This document shows, piece after piece, positions 26,001-33,889 of a DNA stretch of 38,154 bases. The notes under the pieces are model-generated. The model was not told the DNA's origin. It was given only the letters and a program-made list of their open reading frames with translations, and did not search any database. The stretch is from contig JAUNGC010000032.1 in the NCBI GenBank assembly GCA_030524745.1, positions 1 through 38,154 of the forward strand. The letters run 5' to 3'. Origin of the DNA: Eubacteriales bacterium. GTDB lineage: Bacteria > Bacillota > Clostridia > Lachnospirales > Lachnospiraceae. The translations under genes were made by a program, and so were the position numbers. How positions within the stretch are numbered: position 1 is the first letter of the stretch; every line of letters begins with the position of its first letter.

Positions 26001-26462
26001 CCGAAATTCAAAAGCAATATTCAGGGGGCAACGGCTGCGGGCCTGAAGGTCGGTATTTACTTTTTCAGCCAGGCTGTGAATGAAGTGGAAGCGGTGGAAG
26101 AAGCCTCCATGACTGTGTCGCTGATTCGTAATTATAAGATCACTTATCCGGTCTTTTTGGATGTGGAAGCGGCGAATGGCCGGGCGGACGGTTTGAATAG
26201 CGCCGCGCGGACACAGGTAATCAAGGCATATTGCGAGACGATCCGCAACAGCGGCTATACGGCGGGCGTGTATGCGAATAAAACCTGGCTGAACAGCAAA
26301 ATGAATGTCGGTTCTCTGGGAAGCTACAGGATCTGGCTGGCGCAGTATGCGTCCGCGCCTACCTATAACGGCAGATATGAAATGTGGCAATATTCTTCCA
26401 CGGGAAGAATTTCGGGAATTTCCGGAAATGTGGATTTGAATATCAGTTATCTGAGTTATTAA
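23043..26462 (+). CDS. Membrane-anchored GH25 lysozyme with Big_2-type and glucan/choline-binding-like repeats
   Basis: This 1139-residue protein starts at GTG 23043, supported by AAGGAGGAAAAGC. A charged cytoplasmic region (1-170, alternating basic and acidic) precedes one membrane helix (about 176-199), so the rest is outside. A region of about 270 residues with a Cna/SpaA-like beta part (residues 280-350) is followed by a Pro/Glu/Thr-rich linker (about 474-515) and four Big_2-type domains (about 515-855). Next come YYKSGSEYK and a GWQTLDGKRYYFDKNGNPV cell-wall-binding-like repeat. The GH25 domain runs from 945 to the end, with MGIDVSKHNG, VGIYFFSQ, FLDVEA and YASAPTYNG. GH25 enzymes cleave the glycan strand of peptidoglycan. 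A terminator follows, so it is monocistronic. The role is likely wall remodelling linked to surface-glycan display. Confidence 0.93.
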   Translation: MKKDQGRTLKSRTAGGSGRKKPAAKKSAKMRMTENTEVLDLDLIEEEAEGLAEEEAVPQERKGANSRRESADKKESKSAMKPYGEMMPEKPVSIGDETLELLELDEILLQEEETQQRKAKSPDLAREKSKTAKANPHKKEDAGKKAASGKREISGDGAGRSVRSRKRKAPKSDLGAMDVVIALTGILVLFVAVVTFGVYHNASQMKKQVAAMAEVGEKMETIGIAGEDIFVAVADARQAGSDELIGELLGDASEYEEKDLVSSISVRLKLTSVQKDLKIKFTNKETGKLIGNQAFEVKIEGPEKLTKTDDDKDGIIYISSITPGEYTVTITAPQEIDGSTVAGIKELVTVKENIEYKKIDVADEVKKESEINAAKEDTAVATQVESVLTDTVEWVESTKTAVGGGNVSYEEVKKSDIPDPSASAMLDMIWTADGKNGAYLTVDAVKLSENAAPFTVNAVKVLQKGVYFSATAQPETSTEDPEKPGETEPTDPGKGDGTGPTPPETEEPPKQATVSGISVTADASRVETGGSTTLHAVVNMSDGSAYTGDIAWSTTGGTISGSGTSVTLTSSTDGNVRVTAKAGSESGNADVKFYTADKKVTKITIPDSAAVLVGGTAALSLTVEPADANNRSVDWKVEEGSDVISIDANGTVKGQKAGTAKVKAYAKDGSGVGSNTCTVTVSADVGVSMEAPGTMTVGEKKVLKCTTSGDISAIEWTVSDSKIAVIEMDTGKVKAVAPGKVTVTVKVKGKNGKKVTATGELTVKSAAVGEFKLDPAKVTVKVNEKATVQAKITTSGNQAVTWKISDTSIAKISESTDSKCVIQGLKPGKTSIVATSKEDGTKTATAEITVELKDGSALLKDKNGNQLYYKSGSEYKEATVADYYKYDVFYRKKESGNYRYTGWQTLDGKRYYFDKNGNPVTGTQVIQGMQYTFNSDGSLVTGSVMGIDVSKHNGNIDWNAVKNSGVDFVIIRCGYRGSATGVLVEDPKFKSNIQGATAAGLKVGIYFFSQAVNEVEAVEEASMTVSLIRNYKITYPVFLDVEAANGRADGLNSAARTQVIKAYCETIRNSGYTAGVYANKTWLNSKMNVGSLGSYRIWLAQYASAPTYNGRYEMWQYSSTGRISGISGNVDLNISYLSY

Positions 26463-26484
26463 CGGAGTAATTTAACTGTGAAAC

Positions 26485-26541
26485 AAAAAAGAAATGCTGT
26501 ACGGAATGAGAAGATACGGTTTCCGAAGCATTTCTTTTTTT
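26485..26541 (+). terminator. Rho-independent terminator after the GH25 gene
   Basis: AAAAAAGAAATGCT (26485-26498) pairs with AGCATTTCTTTTTT (26527-26540), and an inner CGGAA (26502-26506) pairs with TTCCG (26521-26525). The T tract extends to 26541. Confidence 0.92.
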
Positions 26542-26582
26542 GAGAGAATTGTCAGAGAACTTCAGGAAGCCCGGATTTTATG

Positions 26583-26611
26583 TTGGAAAAAAGCCAATTA
26601 TGTGGTATACT
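26583..26611 (+). promoter_or_regulatory. Sigma-A promoter of the rfb/ABC-export operon
   Basis: TTGGAA (26583-26588) and TATACT (26606-26611) are 17 bases apart, with an extended -10 TGG directly before the hexamer. A leader of about 95 bases separates it from rfbB. I saw no other promoter or terminator down to 35874, so seven genes may share the transcript. Confidence 0.85.
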
Positions 26612-26712
26612 ACTAAAAATTGGGTGATTGTGCTCAAATTGCGATTGATAATAATAAAAATCGGAGAAGTGCAATTGCCGTCGTACATCGGAAAAACAGG
26701 AGGAATTAAGGA

Positions 26713-27792
26713 ATGAGAACTTATCTTGTGACAGGAGGCGCCGGTTTTATCGGTTCCAACTATATTCACTACATGTTCAAAAAATATGGGGACGAAATCC
26801 GCATCATCAATGTGGACGTATTGACTTATGCGGGAAATCTGGAAAATCTGAAAGATGTGGAAGACCGTCCGAATTATACGTTTGTGAAGGCGGATATTTG
26901 CGATAAAGAAGCGATTGCAAAGGTTTTTGCGGAAAATGATATTGACAGAGTTGTACATTTTGCGGCGGAGAGCCATGTGGACAGAAGTATCCGGAATCCG
27001 GAGGTGTTTGTGCAGACGAATGTTCTGGGGACTGCCGTGATGCTCAATTGCGCCAAGGCGGCGTGGGAACTTCCGGACGGAACCTTTAAGCCGGATAAGA
27101 AGTTTCTGCATGTATCCACGGATGAAGTGTATGGTTCCCTGGATGAAGACGGCGGCTATTTTTATGAGACTACGCCTTATGCGCCTCACAGCCCGTATTC
27201 TGCCAGCAAGGCGGGTTCGGACATGCTGGTGAAGGCATATATGGATACCTACCATTTCCCGGCAAACATTACAAACTGTTCCAATAACTACGGCCCTTAC
27301 CAGTTTCCGGAGAAGCTGATCCCGCTGATCATCAACAATGCGCTGCAGGGAAAGAAGCTGCCTGTTTACGGGGACGGGAAGAACGTCCGCGACTGGCTGT
27401 ACGTGGAAGATCATGCCAAGGCGATCGACATGGTGCAGGAGCAGGGCAGGCTGTTTGAGACTTATAATGTGGGTGGTCACAATGAAAAACAGAACATTGA
27501 AATCATCAACATCATTATCGAGACGCTGCAGGAGATGCTGCCGGAAGGCGATCCCAGAAAAGCGCTGGTGAGCAAGGATCTGATCACCTATGTGGAGGAC
27601 CGCAAGGGGCATGACAGAAGATATGCAATTGCGCCGGACAAGATCAAAGAAGAGATCGGCTGGTATCCGGAAACGATGTTCAAAGAAGGAATTAAGAAGA
27701 CGATCGCATGGTTTTTTGAGCATGAAGAGTGGATGAAGAACGTGACCAGCGGCGATTACCAGAAATATTATGAAGAGATGTACAAGGCCTGA
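26713..27792 (+). CDS. rfbB: dTDP-glucose 4,6-dehydratase
   Basis: This 359-residue short-chain dehydrogenase converts dTDP-glucose to dTDP-4-keto-6-deoxyglucose, the second step of dTDP-L-rhamnose synthesis. It has the NAD-binding TGGAGFIGSNYIHY (residues 7-20), VDVLTYAGNLENL, FAAESHVDRSI, the catalytic HVSTDEVYGSL (Thr-Asp-Glu near 134-136), SPYSASKAGSD with the Tyr-x3-Lys pair near 160-164, and NNYGPYQFPEKLIPL. Length and motifs are those of RmlB. ATG at 26713 is preceded by AGGAGG, with an additional AAGGA closer to the start. It leads the operon and is followed 58 bases later by rfbA. Confidence 0.97.
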   Translation: MRTYLVTGGAGFIGSNYIHYMFKKYGDEIRIINVDVLTYAGNLENLKDVEDRPNYTFVKADICDKEAIAKVFAENDIDRVVHFAAESHVDRSIRNPEVFVQTNVLGTAVMLNCAKAAWELPDGTFKPDKKFLHVSTDEVYGSLDEDGGYFYETTPYAPHSPYSASKAGSDMLVKAYMDTYHFPANITNCSNNYGPYQFPEKLIPLIINNALQGKKLPVYGDGKNVRDWLYVEDHAKAIDMVQEQGRLFETYNVGGHNEKQNIEIINIIIETLQEMLPEGDPRKALVSKDLITYVEDRKGHDRRYAIAPDKIKEEIGWYPETMFKEGIKKTIAWFFEHEEWMKNVTSGDYQKYYEEMYKA

Positions 27793-27850
27793 AAAACAGG
27801 GGAAGCTTTGGCATATAAATGTGTGAAAGCTTTGAAAGGAGAGCAGTTTT

Positions 27851-28720
27851 ATGAAAGGTATCATTCTCGCAGGCGGGTCGGGAACCCGTCTTTATCCGCT
27901 GACGAAAGCGATTTCCAAACAGATTATGCCAGTATACGACAAGCCGATGATTTATTATCCGCTTTCCACGCTGATGCTGGCGGGGATCCGGGAAATATTG
28001 ATTATATCCACGCCCAGAGACCTTCCGGTATTTGAAGAATTATTCGGGACAGGAGAGCAGCTTGGTTTGGCCATGTCCTATGCGGTGCAGGAGTCGCCGA
28101 GGGGGCTGGCGGATGCGTTTATCATTGGCGCGGATTTCATCGGAAATGACAGTGTGGCGCTGGTATTGGGAGACAATATTTTCTATGGGCAGAGTTTTTC
28201 AAAAGTGCTGCGTCAGGCGGCACAGCGGGAGCAGGGGGCTACGATTTTCGGCTACTTTGTAAGAGATCCCAGAGAGTACGGTGTGGTGGAGTTTGATGAA
28301 AACGGCAAGGCGCTTTCCATCGAAGAAAAGCCGGAGCATCCCAAGAGCAATTACGCCGTGCCGGGGCTGTATTTCTATGACAATGACGTGGTGGAGATCG
28401 CGCGGAATGTAAAGCCTTCCGCTCGCGGAGAAATTGAGATTACCTCCATCAACAACGAATATTTAAGGCGCGGCACACTGATGGTGGAGACGCTGGGGCG
28501 CGGCTTTGCCTGGCTGGATACGGGAAACCATGACGCGCTTTTGGATGCGTCGGATTTTGTGGCTGCGGTACAGAAACGCCAGGGAATGTACATTTCCTGC
28601 ATTGAGGAGATCGCATTCCGCAGAGGGTTCATAGACAAAGAGCAGCTTCTGAAGCTGGCGGAGCCTCTGATGAAAACCAATTACGGCAAATATCTGGTAG
28701 ATGTTGCAAACGGCCTTTGA
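27851..28720 (+). CDS. rfbA: Glucose-1-phosphate thymidylyltransferase
   Basis: This 289-residue nucleotidyltransferase makes dTDP-glucose from dTTP and glucose-1-phosphate, the first step of dTDP-rhamnose synthesis. The signature [19 protein letters not shown] (residues 6-24) is followed by [20 protein letters not shown], a VLGDNIFYG motif (about 108-116, metal and sugar binding), [20 protein letters not shown], and [20 protein letters not shown]. The length is typical of RmlA. ATG at 27851 follows AAAGGAGAG. It lies between rfbB and rfbC in the order B-A-C. No rfbD is seen. Confidence 0.97.
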   Translation: MKGIILAGGSGTRLYPLTKAISKQIMPVYDKPMIYYPLSTLMLAGIREILIISTPRDLPVFEELFGTGEQLGLAMSYAVQESPRGLADAFIIGADFIGNDSVALVLGDNIFYGQSFSKVLRQAAQREQGATIFGYFVRDPREYGVVEFDENGKALSIEEKPEHPKSNYAVPGLYFYDNDVVEIARNVKPSARGEIEITSINNEYLRRGTLMVETLGRGFAWLDTGNHDALLDASDFVAAVQKRQGMYISCIEEIAFRRGFIDKEQLLKLAEPLMKTNYGKYLVDVANGL

Positions 28721-28804
28721 TCATGAAAAAAGCTGCCATGGCGGAAACCCCGCCGCTTTCGGAAGAGAACAGGATTTATGGGGGATAACGAAAAGGAGCA
28801 TGAA

Positions 28805-29365
28805 ATGGGCAAGATTACGGTAGAGACATGTCATATCGAAGGACTGAAAGTGATTACTCCCACTGTTTTTGGAGATAACAGGGGATATTTTATGGAAACC
28901 TATAATTATAATGAGTATAAGGAAGTCGGGATTGACCAGATCTTCGTGCAGGACAATCAGTCCGCATCCAAAAGGGGCGTACTGAGAGGTCTGCATTTTC
29001 AGATCAATTATCCCCAGGACAAATTGGTGCGCGCGGTGCGGGGAGAGGTTTTTGACGTGGCGGTGGATTTGCGGAAAGGTTCCCCCACTTTCGGACAGTG
29101 GTACGGCGTGCATCTTTCCGAAGAAAATAAGAAGCAGTTTTTTATTCCGAAAAACTTTGCGCATGGTTTTTTAGTGCTCTCTGATTATGCGGAATTTGCA
29201 TATAAATGTACGGATTTCTATCATCCTAACGATGAAGGAGGGCTTTTGTGGAACGATCCTGATATCGGCGTGGAGTGGCCGATTCCGGAAGGAATGGAAC
29301 TGATTTTCTCTGAGAAGGATAAAAACTGGGCCGGCATCAGGGAATACACAGGAAAACAGAGATGA
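28805..29365 (+). CDS. rfbC: dTDP-4-dehydrorhamnose 3,5-epimerase
   Basis: I chose ATG at 28805, which has AAAAGGAG 4 bases before it; an ATG at 28778 has no good ribosome site and adds an atypical leader. The product is 186 residues, normal for RmlC. It shows a double-stranded beta-helix fold pattern with FGDNRGYFMETYN, FVQDNQSASKRGVLRGLHFQ (catalytic His in RGLH), FAHGFLVLSDYAEFAYKCTD and FYHPNDEGG with the active Tyr. It epimerises dTDP-4-keto-6-deoxyglucose at C3 and C5. The stop overlaps the permease start as ATGA, tying sugar supply to export. Confidence 0.96.
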   Translation: MGKITVETCHIEGLKVITPTVFGDNRGYFMETYNYNEYKEVGIDQIFVQDNQSASKRGVLRGLHFQINYPQDKLVRAVRGEVFDVAVDLRKGSPTFGQWYGVHLSEENKKQFFIPKNFAHGFLVLSDYAEFAYKCTDFYHPNDEGGLLWNDPDIGVEWPIPEGMELIFSEKDKNWAGIREYTGKQR

Positions 29366-30345
29366 AAAAGATAAGTAAAAAAACAGGGATCACCATCTTC
29401 ACTTTGCTGATGGTGATCCTTGGCGTAATTATAATCCTTTATCATAATCCGCTGGCGGATCAGCAGGACGAGTTGGTCAAGAAAGTGATCGCCTGCGTCC
29501 TGATCGTCTGGGCGATCGTCGCCTTTGTCGTGCTGTACGATAAGATCACGGTGCTGCCAAAGGAACTGTATCAGAACCGCCGCCTGATCTGGAAGCTGGC
29601 CAAAAGCGATTTTAAAAAGCGGTATGCAGGCTCTTATATGGGGGCTTTTTGGGCGATGGTTCAGCCGGTCATCACCATCGGCATGTATTATGTGGTGTTT
29701 GACGTGCTCATGCCGAACCGGCAGACGCTGGTGCCGGGAGAGGTGCCCTTTGTGCTTTTCCTGACCGCTGGTCTGGTGCCCTGGTTTTATTTTTCGGAAG
29801 CGCTGACCAGCGCCATGATGGCTTTGATCGAGTACAATTATCTGGTCAAAAAGGTGGTATTTAAAATCAGCGTATTGCCGATCATCAAAATTATTGCGGC
29901 GACTTTTATTCATTGCTTTTTCGTGATTGTGGCGCTGATTATCGCCTGCATTTACGGCTACTATCCCAGCCTCTATACGTTGCAGGTAGTCTATTACAGC
30001 ATCTGCATGTTCGTTTTCGTGTTGGCGATCAGCTACACGACCTGCTCCGTGGTGATTTTTTTTCGGGATTTACAGTCCATCGTCAACATCTTTCTGCAGG
30101 TGGGCATGTGGGCGACGCCGATTCTGTGGGACATCAACGGTTTTGGAGAAAAGACGCAGATGTTTTTGAAAATCAATCCGCTTGTATACATTGTGGAAGG
30201 TTACCGTAGCGCTATTTACGGGCGGCAGTGGTTCTGGGAGGATTTTTATTCCACCGTATACTTCTGGGTGATTACCGTCGTACTTTTCATCATCGGAGCG
30301 GTTATTTTCAAGAAACTGAAGGTGCATTTCGCGGATATTCTGTAA
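29362..30345 (+). CDS. ABC-2 type polysaccharide export permease (Wzm/TagG-like) with N-terminal extension
   Basis: This 327-residue membrane protein contains the standard six-helix ABC-2 permease region from about residue 73, starting with NRRLIWKLAKSDFKKRYAGS and GAFWAMVQPVITIGMYYVVF, and ending with ITVVLFIIGAVIFKKLKVHF. Conserved FVLFLTAGLVPWFYFSEAL and FFRDLQSIVNIFLQVGMWATP segments match the Wzm/TagG family. The N-terminal about 70 residues add an extra helical hairpin (about 9-27 and 40-62) not present in the usual ~260-residue permease. It works with the ATPase gene downstream to export a lipid-linked glycan. It overlaps rfbC by 4 bases, and a GC-rich hairpin-forming sequence lies between it and the ATPase gene. 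Confidence 0.94.
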   Translation: MKKISKKTGITIFTLLMVILGVIIILYHNPLADQQDELVKKVIACVLIVWAIVAFVVLYDKITVLPKELYQNRRLIWKLAKSDFKKRYAGSYMGAFWAMVQPVITIGMYYVVFDVLMPNRQTLVPGEVPFVLFLTAGLVPWFYFSEALTSAMMALIEYNYLVKKVVFKISVLPIIKIIAATFIHCFFVIVALIIACIYGYYPSLYTLQVVYYSICMFVFVLAISYTTCSVVIFFRDLQSIVNIFLQVGMWATPILWDINGFGEKTQMFLKINPLVYIVEGYRSAIYGRQWFWEDFYSTVYFWVITVVLFIIGAVIFKKLKVHFADIL

Positions 30346-30426
30346 TATCCAGGCTTCACCCGGTATAAAGGGAGTGCGCCGGCGGCGCATTTGATATTTG
30401 ACGATCGTAACGAAAAGGAACCAGTC

Positions 30427-31719
30427 ATGGAAGAAAGAGAACTCGCCATTCGTGTGGATGGCTTAAGCAAAGTTTATAAATTGTACAGCCGCAACCGCGA
30501 CCGCCTGATCGAATCGCTGGGCTTGTCCAGAAAGCCCCGTTCCACCCAGCATTATGCGCTCAAAGATGTGAGTCTGGATATTTACAAGGGCGAAACGGTG
30601 GGAATTATCGGCACCAACGGCTCCGGTAAATCCACAATTTTAAAGATCATCACCGGCGTTTTGCATGAAACGGAAGGCACGGTGCAGGTGAACGGCCGCA
30701 TCAGCGCTCTTCTGGAACTGGGCGCGGGCTTCAATATGGAATATAACGGCATTGAGAACATTTACTTAAACGGCACGATGATCGGCTTTTCGGAAAAGGA
30801 AATTGATGAGAAACTGCAGGATATTCTGGATTTCGCGGATATCGGAGATTATGTGTACCAGCCGGTGAAAACCTATTCCAGCGGCATGTTTGTCCGTCTG
30901 GCGTTTGCAGTGGCGATCAACATCGATCCCGAGATCCTCATTGTGGACGAAGCGCTTTCCGTGGGGGACGTCTTTTTTCAGGCGAAATGTTACCGGAAGT
31001 TCGAGGAGTTTAAGGAAAAAGGAAAGACGATTCTGTTTGTCAGTCATGATTTGAGCGCAATCAGCAAATACTGTGACCGGGCGATTCTGTTGAATCAGGG
31101 GACGAAGCTGGGCGAGGGCACGCCGAAGGAAATGATCGACGCCTACAAGCAGGTGCTGGTAGGGCAGTATGAAGTGCCGAAAAAGGCGGAAGAAGTGCCG
31201 GACCTGACGGCGGACGAAGACGTTCGGGCGGCGCTGGAGCGCAGGAAGAAGGAACAGGCGGGGGTAAATCCCGACACGCTGGAATACGGCACCAAAGAAG
31301 CGGAAATTGTGGAATATTATATTACCGATAAAAAAGGCATACGCTCAACCGCCATCTTAAAGGGCGATGAATTTACCATGCACATGAAGGTGGCGGTGCA
31401 TCAGGATCTGGAAGCGCCGATCTTCGCCCTTTCGATCAAAAACATCAAGGGCGTGGAGATCACCGGCACCAACACGATGGTGGAAAAGACTTTTTTAGAC
31501 GGCGCGAAGGCCGGGCAGACCAAGGAAATCACCTTTACCCAGAAAATGCGGCTGCAGGGCGGCGATTATCTGATTTCTCTGGGCGTGACCGGTTATGAGA
31601 AAGATAATTTCGTGGTTTATCACAGACTGTACGATGTCATGAATATTACGGTCGTTTCCGATAAGGATACGGTGGGATATTTTGATATGGAATCCAGAGT
31701 GGAAGTGAAGGACGTTTGA
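30427..31719 (+). CDS. ABC transporter ATPase with C-terminal carbohydrate-binding domain (Wzt-like)
   Basis: I chose ATG at 30427 (AAAGGAA upstream); the open frame goes back to a TTG at 30391 without a convincing site. The product is 430 residues. The ATPase half has Walker A GTNGSGKST (residues 62-70), a YSSGMFVRL signature (about 150-158) and Walker B EILIVDEALS (about 169-178). After a linker, residues about 275-430 make a beta-sandwich domain like the Wzt C-terminal domain, which in Gram-negative systems recognises the modified non-reducing end of the polymer. TagH-type exporters lack this. The next gene encodes a methyltransferase-kinase-like protein that could make the recognised cap; this pairing is the key inference. 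Confidence 0.95.
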   Translation: MEERELAIRVDGLSKVYKLYSRNRDRLIESLGLSRKPRSTQHYALKDVSLDIYKGETVGIIGTNGSGKSTILKIITGVLHETEGTVQVNGRISALLELGAGFNMEYNGIENIYLNGTMIGFSEKEIDEKLQDILDFADIGDYVYQPVKTYSSGMFVRLAFAVAINIDPEILIVDEALSVGDVFFQAKCYRKFEEFKEKGKTILFVSHDLSAISKYCDRAILLNQGTKLGEGTPKEMIDAYKQVLVGQYEVPKKAEEVPDLTADEDVRAALERRKKEQAGVNPDTLEYGTKEAEIVEYYITDKKGIRSTAILKGDEFTMHMKVAVHQDLEAPIFALSIKNIKGVEITGTNTMVEKTFLDGAKAGQTKEITFTQKMRLQGGDYLISLGVTGYEKDNFVVYHRLYDVMNITVVSDKDTVGYFDMESRVEVKDV

Positions 31720-31723
31720 GCTT

Positions 31724-33889
31724 ATGGAAAAGGATAAAACGGAACAGATCGGCAAGGTAGTGCTGGATTATACCCGCTATCCGGGCGAGGATTTTTACTG
31801 CGACGGCGTGACGGAGGACATACTCCTTGAAATTGTGAAAAGCGAGCCGGAAGAGCGTTATCCCGCCGTCATCCGGGAAAAATGCAACTGGGAAGTGCTC
31901 TATCATCTCTCGGATCTGCGGGAAAATATTGTGGAATGGCTTCCCATGGATAAGAACATGAAAGTCCTGGAAGTAGGAGCGGGCTGCGGAGCCATTACGG
32001 GAAGCTTTGCGAGGAAAGCGGGCAGCGTGACCTGTGTGGATCTTTCCAGAAAGCGGAGTCTGATCAATGCATGGCGTCATAAAGACTGCGATAACATCAC
32101 GATCCATGTGGGCAACTTTCAGGATATCGAGCCAGACTTGCCCGAGGATTACGACTATGTCTGTCTGATCGGCGTTTTTGAATACGGACAGAGTTATATC
32201 AGCACCGATACGCCGTTTACGGACTTTTATAAAATTGTGAAAAAACATGTGAAGCCGGGCGGGCGCATTGTCATTGCCATTGAAAACAAGATGGGCTTAA
32301 AGTATTGGGCCGGCTGCCGGGAAGATCATCTGGGAACCTTCTTTTCGGGGCTGGAGGACTATCCGGAGGGCGGCGCGGTGCGCACTTTTTCCAGAAACGG
32401 GCTGGAAGAAATTCTGAAAACCTGCGGGGAGACGGACTATCATTTTTATTATCCCTATCCGGATTACAAATTCATGACGATGGTTTATTCTGACCGTTAT
32501 CTGCCGAAGGTCGGGGAACTTTCCAATAATCTCCGCAATTTTGACCGGGACCGGATGCTTTTGTTCGATGAGAAAAAGGTGTTCGACATGTTGATTCGGG
32601 AAAAGCTTTTCCCGCTGTTTTCCAATTCCTATCTGGTGGTCACCGGACCCCGGCCGCAGACGGCTTACAGCCGGTTTTCCAACGACCGGGCGCGGCATCT
32701 GTGCATCCGCACGGATATCGGAGAAAAGGAAGAGGGGAAAAAATATGTGCGGAAATATCCGGCAAATGAGCAGGCCAAAGCGCATATACATGCATTAGCG
32801 GACAACTGCCGGATTTTTACGGCCCGTTTTGCCGGCAGCACGCTGCAGGTGAATCGTCTGGAAGAAAAATACTCGCAGGACGGTCGGCTTTTCGTGGAAC
32901 TGGAATTTCTGGAAAATGCGGTGGCGCTGGAAGAATTGCTGGACGACTGCCTGCAGAACAACGATGAGGCGGGATTTATGAAACTGTTTGAGCGTTACCG
33001 GAAAATCCTTTCCTGGAATGCGGATGGACAGCTACAGGATTTTGACCTGATTTTCCCCAATATCTGCGTGCAGGGCGACACCTGGACGATGATTGATTAC
33101 GAATGGACGACTTCGGACTGGAAGCCGGATGAGATCGCACAGCGGGCCGTTTATTGTTATATTCTGGAAAATAAAAAGCGCAAAGATCATCCGATCCTGC
33201 AAAAAGTGATGGAAAGCATGCGCATGGATGAAAAGGCGATCGCGCGTCTTGGCAGGAAGGAATATGAGTTCCAGCAGTCTGTCATGCGGGAAAAGGACGG
33301 GCGGCTGCGCACCGCCGTGACGGATATGCGGCATTTAATCGGCCATAAGGCGGTGCCCGCGAAGGAATTCTTTGCGGTGGCCGGTCTGAAAAAAATGCAG
33401 GTGTTTGAGGACTTCGGAAACGGATACAGCCCGGAGCATTCCTATTATGTGCAGGACGATAACCTGGAGGGGGATGTGAGCCGGATTGCGCTTTTCTGCA
33501 AGACCGGGACGAAGGCGATACGGCTGGACCCCGCGGAAGAACCCTGTATCGTATCCATCAGGGAAGTGACCTACCGCGGACAGAAACTGACTGGGCAGCA
33601 GTTGAAGCGCGCGATTGTCACAAACGGCGAAACGATAGGGGCCGGCAGCAGGCAGGCGGACGGTAACGAAAATGCCGGGATGCCGAGCATTCTGTTCGAT
33701 CACAACGATCCGAACATCAATGTTCGTCTGGATGTACTGGAAAATCCGGAAGGCGGCCGCAGAGAGCAGACGGCGCAGACGGACGGGCAACTCTTCATAG
33801 AGTTGCAGGTTGCCCGGCTTTCGCCCCGGATGCTGGAAGATGTGAGAGCGCAGGCAGCAAGGAGGAAACGTTTTTGGTTTCAAAAGTAA
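31724..33889 (+). CDS. Methyltransferase fused to a kinase-like domain (WbdD-like chain-terminator candidate)
   Basis: This is a 721-residue multi-domain protein. Residues about 40-250 form a class I SAM-dependent methyltransferase with MKVLEVGAGCGAITGSF (79-95) and VTCVDLSRKRS. Residues about 320-480 look like a kinase-like fold: EGKKYVRKYPANEQAKAHI (candidate ATP-binding Lys344), VELEFLENAVALEELL (hinge-like), LQDFDLIFPNICVQ (Asp and Asn like a catalytic loop) and TMIDYEWTT (Asp458 in a DFG-like place). The C-terminal ~190 residues have no assignment. E. coli WbdD has the same domain order and caps O9a polymer so that Wzt can export it. The kinase call rests on motif spacing and has not been tested by structure. 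It starts 4 bases after the ATPase stop. Confidence 0.85.
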   Translation: MEKDKTEQIGKVVLDYTRYPGEDFYCDGVTEDILLEIVKSEPEERYPAVIREKCNWEVLYHLSDLRENIVEWLPMDKNMKVLEVGAGCGAITGSFARKAGSVTCVDLSRKRSLINAWRHKDCDNITIHVGNFQDIEPDLPEDYDYVCLIGVFEYGQSYISTDTPFTDFYKIVKKHVKPGGRIVIAIENKMGLKYWAGCREDHLGTFFSGLEDYPEGGAVRTFSRNGLEEILKTCGETDYHFYYPYPDYKFMTMVYSDRYLPKVGELSNNLRNFDRDRMLLFDEKKVFDMLIREKLFPLFSNSYLVVTGPRPQTAYSRFSNDRARHLCIRTDIGEKEEGKKYVRKYPANEQAKAHIHALADNCRIFTARFAGSTLQVNRLEEKYSQDGRLFVELEFLENAVALEELLDDCLQNNDEAGFMKLFERYRKILSWNADGQLQDFDLIFPNICVQGDTWTMIDYEWTTSDWKPDEIAQRAVYCYILENKKRKDHPILQKVMESMRMDEKAIARLGRKEYEFQQSVMREKDGRLRTAVTDMRHLIGHKAVPAKEFFAVAGLKKMQVFEDFGNGYSPEHSYYVQDDNLEGDVSRIALFCKTGTKAIRLDPAEEPCIVSIREVTYRGQKLTGQQLKRAIVTNGETIGAGSRQADGNENAGMPSILFDHNDPNINVRLDVLENPEGGRREQTAQTDGQLFIELQVARLSPRMLEDVRAQAARRKRFWFQK

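Noticed and set aside
26578-27864. 428-residue minus-strand frame
   Set aside because: It is antisense to rfbB, which has full family motifs and a good start; the minus frame has no recognisable domain.
28739-28754. Hairpin GGCGG/CCGCC between rfbA and rfbC as a terminator
   Set aside because: Only 5 bp and no T run.
30376-30391. GC-rich hairpin TGCGCCGGCGGCGCA between permease and ATPase genes as a terminator
   Set aside because: No T tract follows and the exporter genes need joint expression; at most it is a processing or attenuation point.
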